A stretch of 64,000 bases of DNA, taken from positions 62,001 to 126,000 of the forward strand of contig CALEDQ010000019.1 in the NCBI GenBank assembly GCA_937949615.1. Reading direction: 5' to 3'. The DNA is from an uncultured bacterium (lineage in GTDB: Bacteria; Muiribacteriota; Ozemobacteria; Ozemobacterales; Ozemobacteraceae). The notes beneath the pieces were generated by a model that was not told the origin of the DNA, searched no databases, and saw nothing but the letters and a program-made list of their open reading frames with translations. The position numbers and the translations under genes are program-made. Below, one piece after another: positions 1 to 8,797 of the stretch; within the stretch, counting starts at the first letter, position 1; every line of letters starts with the position of its first letter.

Positions 1-2745
1 CTTTTCCTCTGGGAATACGATTTCGAGACCAATACCAACAGCACCCCCGATGATCTCTATCACAACCTCGGCTATACCGAACCGGGCGAGGTCAATCAGC
101 AGAGACAGATCGGCTTCGAGATCATTCACCCGGAAGACCTGCACCTGATCAAGAATATTGCCGAAGTCGAGAACTGCCAGTTCGAGGTGCGCCTCAAGAG
201 CCACGGCGGCCGACATCTCTGGCATTCATTTATCGGGCGTAACTACTTTGGCAGTAACCGCCGCCATATAAGACTCATCGGTTTTTTCCGCAACACCACC
301 GTCGAGCACGAAAATGCGATGGCCCTGCGCATGGAAGAAGGGCGCAACGTGCATGCCCTCACGGCCGCGCATGCCGCCAGCTGGGAATACGTTCCCGAAG
401 AACGGCGGTTTTACTGGTCGAGTCACATCAAAAACCTGCTCGGCTACAATCCCGAAATTTTTTCGCCGAACATCCAGTCGGTCTATCAGGTCATTCATCC
501 CGACGACCTGCATGCCGCCAAAGAAGCAGTGCGCAAATTTCTGCTTTCGGGCAAAGAATTGCGTTTTGACTGCCGACTGCGCAAGTTCGACGGCAGTTAC
601 AGCTGGTTCACCAACATCGGCACCCAGGTTAAAGACCCGGAAATGGAAGAATACCGCTTCTACGGCATTCTCATCGATATTTCCGAAACCCGCGCTCTGC
701 AGCAGAATCTGCTCGAAGCCCGCAATCGTGCCGAAGAAATGGCAGTGCAGGCTCAACAGGCCAGCCAGGCCAAAACCGAATTTCTCGCCAATATGTCGCA
801 CGAAATCAGAACCCCGATGAACGGCATTCTCGGCATGCTCGAGCTGCTGATGGCAACCGATCTCAATCTGCGACAGCAGGAATTTGCCGATCTGATCTAC
901 CGTTCTTCACATTCACTGCTCAATATTCTCAATTCAGTACTCGATCTTTCGAAAATCGAAGCCGGAAAACTGGTGCTCGAACCGGTTGGCATCAATCTGC
1001 GCCGTCTGATGGAAGAAACCGTCAGCCTGATGCAGCCGCTGGCCGAAAAGAAAAAGATCGAGATGGTCCTCAAATTCCCGCCTTCTGTGCCTGAAAATGT
1101 CATAGTCGACGGCGGCAGGCTGCGGCAGGTTCTGGTCAATCTGATCAGCAACGCCGTCAAATTCACAGAAGAGGGTTTCATCAGTCTTGAGGTCAATGCT
1201 GAAACGATGGCTGACAACGCCGCTTCCTTCACTTTCAGAGTCAAGGATACCGGTATCGGCATGACCCCGGAACAGCAGAAAATTGTTTTCGACAAATTCA
1301 GTCAGGCCGACTCATCGATTACCAGACGGTTTGGCGGCACTGGCCTCGGTCTGACCATCTGTCAGGAACTGATTAAACTGATGGGCGGCGAAATAAAACT
1401 CGAAAGCGCCCCGGGACTTGGCACCAAAATTCGCTTCACTCTTGATTTAAGACTGTCTGAGAATCAGACCGGCCAGAAACCAGAATTCCCCGAAAATCTG
1501 AAAGTATTTGTAGCCGGCCCGGCCAACCCGGTAACTGACACACTGGGTGAGCTGCTTACAGCCTGGGAACAGGATTGGAGTCTGATAGACCGCGACCAGA
1601 TACGTGAAACTCTGCAAAAAGAAAGCAGGCCAACAACCCCAACACTGGCCATTATCGATCTGGCGCCAGGTGAAAAACCTGATGAAAAACAGATCGCCGA
1701 CAGTATTCCCAATACGGCCGGCACCATTTACCTGATGACACCGCGCCAGCTTACTGCCATCAGCAGCGCCGGCCGTAAACTGGCTGAATCTTTTCTGATC
1801 AGCAAACCGGTAACCAGTGCCAAACTTGCCTCAGCCATGCTAGAAATGTTGAGCCGCCGCCAGCAGCGGGCAAACGAGGTTTTCCATTCGATCAAGGGCG
1901 CCAGTGGGCGCTTCAAGGCTCTCACCCCTGATTTTTCTCTAAAAACACTGGTGGTCGAAGACAACGAAATCAACCAGGAAGTTGCCCGTGGCATTCTCGA
2001 AATGTTTGGCTGTACAGTCACCATCGCCGGTTCTGGCGCCGAAGCCCTTGAGTTTCTTGAACAACAGGCTTTTGACACGGTCTTTCTCGACTGCCAGATG
2101 CCAGAAATGGACGGCTTTGAAGTAATCAGAAGAATAAGGGCGGTCGACAAGATGCGGTCACTGCCGGTAATTGCCATGACCGCCTATTCGATGCCCGGCG
2201 ACCGCGAAAAATGTCTGGTTGCAGGCATGAACGACTATCTGGCGAAACCAATCAATCCCGATCTGCTGCTGCAGATTCTGCGCAATATCAAAACGCACAC
2301 CACCAACCTCAACGATCCGGTTCAGCCGGTAGAAATCTCACAACAGAACGCTCCCGGGTCTGAAGAACCGGTATTTGACGCCGCCAGAATCAGAAGAATC
2401 TTCACCCGCAAACCGGCGGCTCTTGAAAAAATCGTCGAAGCCTCACATCAGAATTTTAAAAAAATCATGCTCGAGTTCGCCAAACATCTGGCTGAAAAAG
2501 ATTTTTCCGGCTGCAGAAAGTCTGCACACACAATGAAAGGCTCAACCGCCAATCTTGGCGGCAACCTCGTTTCTGCCATTGCCCAGAAACTCGAAAACGC
2601 CTGCAAAGACGAAGATCACCAACTGATAGAAGAGCTTAAAGCTGAACTGGTGCTGCATTATGAAGATTTTCATCTTGCCCTGAAACGCCTCAGCGAAGAA
2701 CTGTCACAGGCCGCCACCGCCTCCCATTCCCCAAAACCAGAATAA
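1..2745 (+). CDS. Hybrid sensor histidine kinase, 5' end outside window
   Basis: Membrane or cytosolic phosphorelay kinase; only its C-terminal part is visible. The frame is open from base 1 and the first residues already read as a PAS fold (LWEYD, then HPEDLHLI), so the GTG at 187 lies inside a domain and is not the start. Domains in order: end of one PAS/PAC, a second PAS (about 360-700, HPDDLHAAKEA), HisKA with phospho-acceptor His codon at 799-801 (SHEIRTP), HATPase (N box, DTGIGMTPEQ, GGTGLGL), a degenerate receiver-like stretch (about 1490-1850) that ends in SKPV but lacks a clear acceptor Asp, a true receiver with Asp codon at 2089-2091 (FLDCQMPEMDG), and an Hpt domain with His codon at 2527-2529 (AHTMKGS). 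This gives a complete His-Asp-His relay needing only an external receiver. The signal sensed is unknown. Confidence 0.93.
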   Translation, partial: LFLWEYDFETNTNSTPDDLYHNLGYTEPGEVNQQRQIGFEIIHPEDLHLIKNIAEVENCQFEVRLKSHGGRHLWHSFIGRNYFGSNRRHIRLIGFFRNTTVEHENAMALRMEEGRNVHALTAAHAASWEYVPEERRFYWSSHIKNLLGYNPEIFSPNIQSVYQVIHPDDLHAAKEAVRKFLLSGKELRFDCRLRKFDGSYSWFTNIGTQVKDPEMEEYRFYGILIDISETRALQQNLLEARNRAEEMAVQAQQASQAKTEFLANMSHEIRTPMNGILGMLELLMATDLNLRQQEFADLIYRSSHSLLNILNSVLDLSKIEAGKLVLEPVGINLRRLMEETVSLMQPLAEKKKIEMVLKFPPSVPENVIVDGGRLRQVLVNLISNAVKFTEEGFISLEVNAETMADNAASFTFRVKDTGIGMTPEQQKIVFDKFSQADSSITRRFGGTGLGLTICQELIKLMGGEIKLESAPGLGTKIRFTLDLRLSENQTGQKPEFPENLKVFVAGPANPVTDTLGELLTAWEQDWSLIDRDQIRETLQKESRPTTPTLAIIDLAPGEKPDEKQIADSIPNTAGTIYLMTPRQLTAISSAGRKLAESFLISKPVTSAKLASAMLEMLSRRQQRANEVFHSIKGASGRFKALTPDFSLKTLVVEDNEINQEVARGILEMFGCTVTIAGSGAEALEFLEQQAFDTVFLDCQMPEMDGFEVIRRIRAVDKMRSLPVIAMTAYSMPGDREKCLVAGMNDYLAKPINPDLLLQILRNIKTHTTNLNDPVQPVEISQQNAPGSEEPVFDAARIRRIFTRKPAALEKIVEASHQNFKKIMLEFAKHLAEKDFSGCRKSAHTMKGSTANLGGNLVSAIAQKLENACKDEDHQLIEELKAELVLHYEDFHLALKRLSEELSQAATASHSPKPE

Positions 2746-2754
2746 CCCCCCACG

Positions 2755-2801
2755 AAAAAACAGGGCCGAAAATCTGTATTCAGATTTTCGGCCCTGTTTT
2801 T
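2755..2801. terminator. Bidirectional rho-independent terminator
   Basis: A perfect 16-bp stem (2761-2776 with 2781-2796) around a TATT loop is flanked by an A-run on the left and a T-run on the right. It can therefore end both the kinase transcript and the convergent flotillin transcript. Confidence 0.92.
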
Positions 2802-2809
2802 CAGTCAGT

Positions 2810-4372
2810 TCAGCGTTTAGGGTTTGCGGGATCGTGCTTTACCGGTTTGTGAGCATCGGCCACCGGTTCGCCTTCTTTCATGCGACCGAGATAAGAGGGC
2901 AGCTCGACACCGGCCATGCCGGCCACATCCTGCAGCGGCGGCAGCGACTTAACGAAGCTCGAAACAAAGTTCGAAGTCGATGAATTGCCGTTTTCGCCGC
3001 CGGCTGAATCCCAGACGGTGATCTTGTCGATCTTGATGTTCTTGATGGCTTCGACCTGCTTTTCGACGATAGATTCGATTTTTTCGACCATCAGCAGGGT
3101 TGCCAGCGCTTTCGGATCGTTGTTGACGCTCTTGAGCAGTTCGGCATAACCAAGCGCCTTGGCGCTGAGCACTTTTCTGACGCCTTCGGCCTCGGCTTCG
3201 TAATTCTGCAACAACGCGTCAGCATGACCTTTGGCTTCGATGCTGATCTTGCCGGCTTCGGCCTGAGCATCGAGCTCGATTTTATGTTTTTCGATTTCCT
3301 TTTTAACGATTTCTTCGGCCTTGAGGCGCTCAAGTTCGGCGAGATACTGGGCCTTCTGAATTTCGACCTGGGCTTCACGCAGGGCGATTTCAGCGCTCTT
3401 GCGAGCCTGAGCCTCTTTGACCATCAATTCTGAATTTGAAATGACGATCGCGGCCTTCGATTTGTTTTCGCCCTCGATGGCTTCAGCTTCTTTCTGCTGC
3501 ACATAAACACGGCGTTCGGCTTCAGAGTTCTTTTCACCCATTTCAGCTTCGGCCAGCTTCTTGGCGACCTGAATGGTTCTTTCGCTGTTGGCTTCGGCTT
3601 CACCGATTACCGCAAGTGCTTCTTTCTTCTGCACGAAAACGCGGCGGTCAGCTTCTGATTCTTTTTCGCCCTTGTCGGCTTCAGCAAGGTTTTTCGCGAC
3701 CTGAATCGCACGCTCGCGGTTGGCGACCGATTCACCGATGGCACCCAGCTTCTGCTGTTCGGCCACATCAACCTTGGCGCGGTTGATGGCTTCTGAAGCG
3801 GCTTTTTTACCGATACTTTCGATGTAGTTCGAACCATCGGTGATGTCGGTGATGTTAACGTTGATCAGATACAGACCAATCTTGTTCAGTTCGGGCTCAA
3901 CGTTTTTGCGCACCGATTCAAGAAAGCTTTCGCGGTCCTGGTTGATCTGCTCGATCGTCAGAGAAGCGACTGTCAGACGCAGCTGACCAAAGATAATTTC
4001 CTTGGCCATGTCTTCCATGGCTGAGGTCGACAGGTTGAGCAGACGTTCGGCAGCGTTGTTCATGATCTTCGGGTCGGTGCTGATACCGACGGTAAAGGTC
4101 GAAGGCACGTTGATGCGGATATTCTGCAGCGACAGCGCGTTCTGCAGAGGAATACTGATCGTCATTGGCGTCAGGCTGAGGTAGGCATAATCCTGGATCA
4201 ATGGCAGAACCAGAGCGCCACCGCCATGCAGACAGCGAGCCGAACGATTGTCAGAAACCCGCCCGTAAATTACCAGAATTTTGTCAGACGGGCAGCGTTT
4301 ATACCGCGAGGCAAGATACACAAAGGTTGAGAACATGATTGCAACTAATGCTGCAACGACTATCGGCCACAT
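2810..4372 (-). CDS. Flotillin-like SPFH domain membrane protein
   Basis: Predicted scaffold of membrane microdomains, related to YqiK/YuaG-type bacterial flotillins. One N-terminal membrane segment (residues about 4-20) is followed by an SPFH/band 7 domain (about 30-190). Then comes a long Ala/Glu/Lys-rich coiled coil (about 190-400) and a C-terminal tail ending in a Pro/Lys-rich stretch. The coiled coil contains a near-tandem repeat of about 45 residues (GESVANRERAIQVAKNLAEA, then GEAEANSERTIQVAKKLAEA). It overlaps by 13 bases the end of the upstream NfeD-like gene, the classic NfeD-flotillin operon pairing. The length of 520 residues is normal for the family. Confidence 0.9.
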   Translation of the reverse strand: MWPIVVAALVAIMFSTFVYLASRYKRCPSDKILVIYGRVSDNRSARCLHGGGALVLPLIQDYAYLSLTPMTISIPLQNALSLQNIRINVPSTFTVGISTDPKIMNNAAERLLNLSTSAMEDMAKEIIFGQLRLTVASLTIEQINQDRESFLESVRKNVEPELNKIGLYLINVNITDITDGSNYIESIGKKAASEAINRAKVDVAEQQKLGAIGESVANRERAIQVAKNLAEADKGEKESEADRRVFVQKKEALAVIGEAEANSERTIQVAKKLAEAEMGEKNSEAERRVYVQQKEAEAIEGENKSKAAIVISNSELMVKEAQARKSAEIALREAQVEIQKAQYLAELERLKAEEIVKKEIEKHKIELDAQAEAGKISIEAKGHADALLQNYEAEAEGVRKVLSAKALGYAELLKSVNNDPKALATLLMVEKIESIVEKQVEAIKNIKIDKITVWDSAGGENGNSSTSNFVSSFVKSLPPLQDVAGMAGVELPSYLGRMKEGEPVADAHKPVKHDPANPKR

Positions 4373-5079
4373 AATTTTCCTCCTGCTTCTCTGTTATCCT
4401 TTTCAACAATTAATACACCGTTATCCTGAACCCAGACAACAGTAATCTGCTCTCCGGTCTTTATCTCTTCCTTATTTGCGGAAATGGCATCGCGAACATG
4501 CAGTCTGCCATCAATCTCGACCTGAACCTGCCCGCTGCCTTCAGCCGGTATTCTCAGATAAACGGTGCCACCCGAGCCAAGTGCCCGGCGCACCCGCATC
4601 GTACCGTCGCATTGCAGACTCGAAGCGAATCTGAACATCTGCGCCAGAATCCAGACTGTGAGAACACCAGCGGCAATACCGCCAACAGTTGCGATCCAGG
4701 CAGGGAAACCGCTTTCATAGGTCAGTGCCAGCCCGACCCAGCCAAACATCATAAAAAAGGCGGTGAGCCCCTGAATAGAAATATACTGAAAGCAGAGATC
4801 TGAATTATCAAGACCTTCATGACCGCTGCCATCTGCATGATCGCCGCTGAAATCGGTCGACACATCATCATGAACGTCAGAAACATCGTGAATATCAGAA
4901 ACATCATGCCCGATTTCGGCCGGCGCATCATGGCCGCTGGCGTCGATTTCTCCGTCAGAAGAACCAATCATGCCGGTAAACATGAGTGCCATGCGAATCA
5001 CAAAAACGACAGTGCCACTCAGGGCGCAGGTAAGAAAAAACTTTTCCAGCAGCCCAAGACCCATGATGAATTCGAGCAA
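4360..5079 (-). CDS. NfeD-like membrane protein with His/Asp-rich loop
   Basis: Partner of the flotillin encoded directly downstream. It has a first membrane segment (about 14-38) and a loop of about 40 residues very rich in His and Asp (HDVSDIHDVSDVHDDVS). Two further membrane segments (about 98-150) and a C-terminal OB-like NfeD domain (about 160-230, RRALGSGGTVYL) follow. The family role is assembly or stability of flotillin rafts. The TTG start is chosen because a GGAGG lies ten bases upstream; an ATG five codons in is the alternative. The His/Asp loop is not a usual part of NfeD and could bind metal, which is inference. Confidence 0.85.
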   Translation of the reverse strand: MLEFIMGLGLLEKFFLTCALSGTVVFVIRMALMFTGMIGSSDGEIDASGHDAPAEIGHDVSDIHDVSDVHDDVSTDFSGDHADGSGHEGLDNSDLCFQYISIQGLTAFFMMFGWVGLALTYESGFPAWIATVGGIAAGVLTVWILAQMFRFASSLQCDGTMRVRRALGSGGTVYLRIPAEGSGQVQVEIDGRLHVRDAISANKEEIKTGEQITVVWVQDNGVLIVEKDNREAGGKLCGR

Positions 5080-5132
5080 ACCCTTATTTCCTCCAGATTT
5101 TTCAGGCCCTTTTCACAAGGCTCCGTACCGAT

Positions 5133-5161
5133 TTTACACCAGTACAGAGATATTGTATAAC
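5133..5161 (+). promoter_or_regulatory. Predicted sigma70-type promoter of the GT87 gene
   Basis: TTTACA (5133-5138) and TATAAC (5156-5161) are separated by exactly 17 bases, each one mismatch from consensus. The implied start lies about 26 bases before the GTG start at 5194. Confidence 0.55.
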
Positions 5162-5193
5162 AGTTTAGAGACTTTATTTAGAAAAGGAAAATC

Positions 5194-6384
5194 GTGAACA
5201 GCACCAACCCCGGAAAGTTTTCCTGGCAATCACGTGATCTGATACTTGCAGCCATTTTCATCATGGCTATGCTCGGCCTTCTCAACAGCGGCCACGGTGG
5301 CCTCGAAAATTTTATCGCCGCCACTGATAAACCCTCCAGCGTCTACGGTGATTTCTGCGAATACTATTACCCGGCCGGCAGAATGATCAGCAAACACGCT
5401 CAGCCCCTCGGCGGTTACTTCTACACGCCTTCTTTCGCACTTTTTTTACAGCTGTTCGCTTCTGATTCCTTATCTGATGCCAGGTTTCGCTGGCAGATAC
5501 TGCAGCATCTCAGCATCGCCCTGTTTCTGTTGATGCCGGCGATCCGGCTGGCAAGACGGGGTCGCCGCAAAATCTGGTTCTTTCTCTATATTCTGCTGAC
5601 ATTGCTTTCTTTTCCGCTCTGGCACAACCTCAAGTGGGGCCAGGTCAGCGTGCTGCTGACTTTTTTCTGCCTCGCCGGGCTGGTGTTCTACGAACGCGGG
5701 CAGAAATGGCCGGCAGCTGTCGCTTTGAGTCTGGCGACGCTGATCAAGTATTATCCGGGCGTGCTGATACTGTATTTTCTGTTAAACCGCGATTTTCGCT
5801 TCATTGCCCGTTATGGTTTATGTCTGCTGATGTTTGGCCTGTGCTTGCCCGCTGTGGTTCTGGGCATGGGCACGACCATCGATTTTTACCGTCTGGTTAG
5901 CGCAGAAATGACTTATGCCCTCGACTGGGTCGCCTTCGATCTTAATTCGCAGTTTTTTCCACATGTGGCAGCACGACTTTTCGGCCTTGAACCCGAGGGT
6001 GCTGTCCGCGGTATTCTCACTCTGCTGGGCCTCTGTGTTTTTCTCATGGTTCTTTTCAAAATTCACCGGGTTCATAAAGCCGGGCCACATGATCACACTT
6101 TTACCGCTTCCGGCCTGCTGCTGACCTTTCCGCTGCTGATCAACACCTCGTGGCCGCACTATTTTGTTTATCTGCCATTCTGCGTGATTCTGCTGTTGCA
6201 GAAAGCAGTTACCCCGGGGCAGCGCTGGTGCGTCATCACCGCCGCTTTTCTGCAGAGCATATTTATCTACGCGCTCTCAGGCTATCAGTTCTATTCTGGG
6301 CTCGGGTTTCTATTGTTCGCCAACCTGCTTCTGCTCGGCACCTGGTTTTCTGTGCTAAAAGCATCTCCGGGTTCTGCCGCTTAG
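5194..6384 (+). CDS. Polytopic GT87-type glycosyltransferase (DUF2029)
   Basis: Integral membrane protein of 396 residues with about ten hydrophobic segments. Its sequence organisation matches glycosyltransferase family 87, which uses lipid-linked sugars to mannosylate or glycosylate envelope lipids and glycans. Supporting features are an early acidic periplasmic loop (YGDFCEYYYPA), YFYTPSFALF, the HNLKWGQVS motif, and a late NTSWPHYFVYLP stretch. The GTG start is supported by AAAAGGA eight bases upstream and a good promoter. The acceptor and the sugar cannot be told from the sequence. Confidence 0.8.
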   Translation: MNSTNPGKFSWQSRDLILAAIFIMAMLGLLNSGHGGLENFIAATDKPSSVYGDFCEYYYPAGRMISKHAQPLGGYFYTPSFALFLQLFASDSLSDARFRWQILQHLSIALFLLMPAIRLARRGRRKIWFFLYILLTLLSFPLWHNLKWGQVSVLLTFFCLAGLVFYERGQKWPAAVALSLATLIKYYPGVLILYFLLNRDFRFIARYGLCLLMFGLCLPAVVLGMGTTIDFYRLVSAEMTYALDWVAFDLNSQFFPHVAARLFGLEPEGAVRGILTLLGLCVFLMVLFKIHRVHKAGPHDHTFTASGLLLTFPLLINTSWPHYFVYLPFCVILLLQKAVTPGQRWCVITAAFLQSIFIYALSGYQFYSGLGFLLFANLLLLGTWFSVLKASPGSAA

Positions 6385-6398
6385 GCAGAAACCCGGAG
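6365..6398. terminator. Hairpin terminator between convergent genes
   Basis: Arms 6365-6378 and 6384-6398 pair over 14 bases with one bulged A around a five-base loop, overlapping the stop codon of the glycosyltransferase. A TTTT run follows only on the minus side, so it most likely ends the minus-strand transcript of the 6428-6874 gene. Confidence 0.5.
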
Positions 6399-6427
6399 GT
6401 GTCTGTATAAATCAGGGTTTTAAAAGA

Positions 6428-6874
6428 TTATCTCTTGCAGCTTTTGGCTTCGAGATTTCTCCAGTGACCTTTAACGTGTTTACCGTTCTTGTCATAGTGA
6501 CCTTTTACGAAGGTCTTGTCTTTTTTGCCACATACGGCTTTTTTAACCGAAGTGCCGGCATCCATTACCTTGTTCTGAACTGCATCGTGAGCTTTGTTAC
6601 CAACTTTTTTACCAGCTTCGAAACCCTTCTTGAAAGAAGCTTTCATTTTGCTGAGGAAACAGGGTTTGTGCTGACCGCACTGTGAAGCCTGACCAGCCTG
6701 TTCGGCCTGACCTGACTGTTCTGACTGACCTGACTGTTCTGACTGACCGGCCTGAGAAGCCTGGCTTGACTGTTCTGACTGCGAAGACTGACCTGACTGA
6801 TTGGGGTTGCCGGCAAATGAGGGGGCAGCTACCAGAGAGAGGGCGAGAACAGAACTCATGATGACTTTGCGCAT
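6428..6874 (-). CDS. Exported Gly/Ser/Gln-repeat protein, unknown function
   Basis: Small exported protein of 148 residues. It has a signal peptide with likely cleavage after PSFA (about residue 21), then about 45 residues of degenerate SGQ/SEQ repeats. A lysine-rich basic C-terminal half follows (KMKASFKKGFEAGKKVGNK, four Cys in all). No family is recognised. The ATG at 6874 is preferred over a GTG three codons upstream because AGGAAGG is then correctly spaced. The DNA repeats are short and imperfect, consistent with slippage. A cell-wall or polyanion-binding role is conceivable but unsupported. Confidence 0.7.
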   Translation of the reverse strand: MRKVIMSSVLALSLVAAPSFAGNPNQSGQSSQSEQSSQASQAGQSEQSGQSEQSGQAEQAGQASQCGQHKPCFLSKMKASFKKGFEAGKKVGNKAHDAVQNKVMDAGTSVKKAVCGKKDKTFVKGHYDKNGKHVKGHWRNLEAKSCKR

Positions 6875-7232
6875 GTTAGACACCTTCCTGATTGAACTTA
6901 TTACTTATTAGATATCGGCGAACAATAATGAATAAATGATGCGCCATTACAAGCAACTTGCATGCCAAATTTTATTATGCTGCGAAAAACCCCTCAAACA
7001 AAGGTTTTTTACAGGTCAATGTCCCTTGCCGGAATTTCTGCAATGTCAAATTTCCGGCAGCCGATGCTGAAAAATCACCAGCGGCCCGTACCCTGAACGC
7101 TGGTCTGTAATTCCAGTCTACAGGGCAATCGCATAACTTCTGGATTCCGGGTCGACGCCCGGAATGACGAAACCCGGATTGCCTCATGCGCGCGAAGGCG
7201 GGAATTCAGCCTAATTATCAATCTAAGGCGTT
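6875..7232. repeat. Intergenic region with REP-like palindromes
   Basis: No convincing gene is seen. 7141-7169 forms a palindrome (GGATTCCGGG / CCCGGAATGAC) of a type common as dispersed intergenic repeats; related sequence occurs at 30211-30313 and 47728-47754. A second inverted repeat (CCGGAATTTC/AAATTTCCGG) lies at about 7029-7056. The short open frame across it is an artefact of the palindrome. Confidence 0.55.
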
Positions 7233-8051
7233 TTATTGTTTCGGGGGTTTGCGGTGACCGATAACCATGAATTCATATTCGTCGAGGTCTATCGGCCCCC
7301 GGCGCCAGTTACCGGCGGTGCCGCCATAAATACGGTCAGCTTTCAAACCAACGCGGTTAACCATTCTGACGATCTCGGGCGGCGTGTAATAGCGCTCGAT
7401 CGCTTTGACCCCGACTTTTCGACCAGCGAGCTCGACATGCGTCTCAAAGCGGCTCGTCAAAGTCAATAGATCGACATCACCATTCGCCACATCGGCATCT
7501 GATATCGACCTGAGCAGGCGAAAAGCACTTAAAAGATTTACCATAAAAGGCTTTTCTGGTTTAAGAGCCTCTGACATGGCGCCAAAAACCGCCATATCCT
7601 TGCCCCAGATATCATCGTCATCGGCAAAAAGACACAGCGCTCCTTCACACAATGAATAAACCGCATCAAAAGGCTGCTGTGTCACAAAATCCTGCGCCGG
7701 GCAATGTACCCAGTCAACCTGAACTCCGGCTTTTTCAGCGTTTTCCTTTGCCTGCGCCAGCATGCCGGCAGAAATATCGACGCCGGTCACCTGATAACCG
7801 CGGCACGCCAGTTCGATCGCATGCCGACCCGTGCCACAGCCCATGTCAAGTATTCTGGCACCGGCTGCAAGCTTCAGTTCCTCGACCATAAAGTCAATTT
7901 CAGCAACCGTGTTGCGGGTAAAAACCTCGCGCTCATAAACCGGAGCGATGACGTCAAAAAACTGCTGCCAGTTATTTCCCTGAGCCGGCTGCGGGTTTGG
8001 GGTCAGGTTCGGCTTCTGCAGCTGGTTGCCGCTGTAATTTTTTGTCGACAT
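7233..8051 (-). CDS. Class I SAM-dependent methyltransferase
   Basis: Soluble methyltransferase of 272 residues with a Rossmann SAM-binding core. Visible motifs are motif I ILDMGCGTGRHAIELA, motif II GVDIS, and motif IV region AVYSLCEGALCLF. A C-terminal extension (RYYTPPEIVRMVNRVGL) is typical of UbiE/YcgJ-like small-molecule methyltransferases. The ATG at 8051 is chosen because GGGAG lies nine bases upstream. The gene then overlaps the upstream gene by 80 bases in another frame, implying translational coupling. The substrate is unknown. Confidence 0.85.
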   Translation of the reverse strand: MSTKNYSGNQLQKPNLTPNPQPAQGNNWQQFFDVIAPVYEREVFTRNTVAEIDFMVEELKLAAGARILDMGCGTGRHAIELACRGYQVTGVDISAGMLAQAKENAEKAGVQVDWVHCPAQDFVTQQPFDAVYSLCEGALCLFADDDDIWGKDMAVFGAMSEALKPEKPFMVNLLSAFRLLRSISDADVANGDVDLLTLTSRFETHVELAGRKVGVKAIERYYTPPEIVRMVNRVGLKADRIYGGTAGNWRRGPIDLDEYEFMVIGHRKPPKQ

Positions 8052-8748
8052 CTTTCTGCTCTCCCTGTTCAAGTTTTCTGAAAAGCTCGAGAAAATCTTT
8101 CTTCACCGCCGCCGCCGCATCATAATCTTCGGCAGGCACCTCGATCGCGTTGCGTTCGACAACTTCTTTCATCATGTCGAGGCTTTTCTGCAGCTCTTCT
8201 TTCGAAAGCCCGGTCTTGAGACGCTGCAGACTGATAGTTCTTTTCACCTTGCCTTCACCACCGGTAGTTTCGGTATAGCGCTCAAAAATCAGAGCCGTAA
8301 TCGAACTGATATCTTCGATCGGAACACGCTTTTCGGTCAGACCATAAATCAGCCGGCGCACGACCTGGTCGTTTTCGGCATCGACCGGCAGCCCTTGGCC
8401 GGCTTCGCCCGCCATTTTGTTCTGCCGGTAAAAGGCGAGCAGCATTGCCTTGACATGCAGATTGGTTTCGAGCTGGCTGGTAGCATTGGTAAGAAGGTTG
8501 ACCAGCCCGATTTTGCCAGACCTGATTTCTTTGGCGGCCTCCGCGGCAGCCTGGTTGATTTCGGCCCGGTCAGCATCGCTGAATGCCATCTGCGTAACCT
8601 TTTCGATACTCTTTTCGAGGCCTTCGGCGGCGAATTCGCGGCCGGATTCATGGAGAAAATTCACGCCATAATAGCCGCCAACCACGACAGCGACTATGAT
8701 CAGAAAGCAACCAAGCCCGAAACACCCACAGCAGGTCTTTTTATTCAT
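7972..8748 (-). CDS. Membrane-anchored protein of unknown function
   Basis: 258-residue protein with a Cys-rich N-terminus (KKTCCGCFGLGC) leading into a single membrane anchor (about 12-32). A soluble, helix-rich domain and a Pro/Ala/Glu-rich tail follow. No family is recognised. Its soluble part resembles in order and spacing that of the 47841-48581 product (an acidic start, then E-x-A-x-x-I-x-SG), so the two may be distant paralogues. The start has GAGG nine bases upstream. Its 3' end overlaps the methyltransferase gene. Confidence 0.7.
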   Translation of the reverse strand: MNKKTCCGCFGLGCFLIIVAVVVGGYYGVNFLHESGREFAAEGLEKSIEKVTQMAFSDADRAEINQAAAEAAKEIRSGKIGLVNLLTNATSQLETNLHVKAMLLAFYRQNKMAGEAGQGLPVDAENDQVVRRLIYGLTEKRVPIEDISSITALIFERYTETTGGEGKVKRTISLQRLKTGLSKEELQKSLDMMKEVVERNAIEVPAEDYDAAAAVKKDFLELFRKLEQGEQKDVDKKLQRQPAAEAEPDPKPAAGSGK

Positions 8749-8797
8749 ACCAATGTCCTCAATTCATGATTATGAACAGCTCTATCTAAATAAAACA

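Noticed and set aside
6694..6795. Short tandem repeats that could suggest a CRISPR or satellite array
   Set aside because: The units are short, imperfect and in frame inside a coding region for SGQ/SEQ repeats; no equal spacers exist.
7972..8051. 80-base overlap of two genes taken as a sign of a wrong annotation or frameshift
   Set aside because: Both frames are supported: the methyltransferase start has its own ribosome site and the upstream protein keeps a plausible tail.
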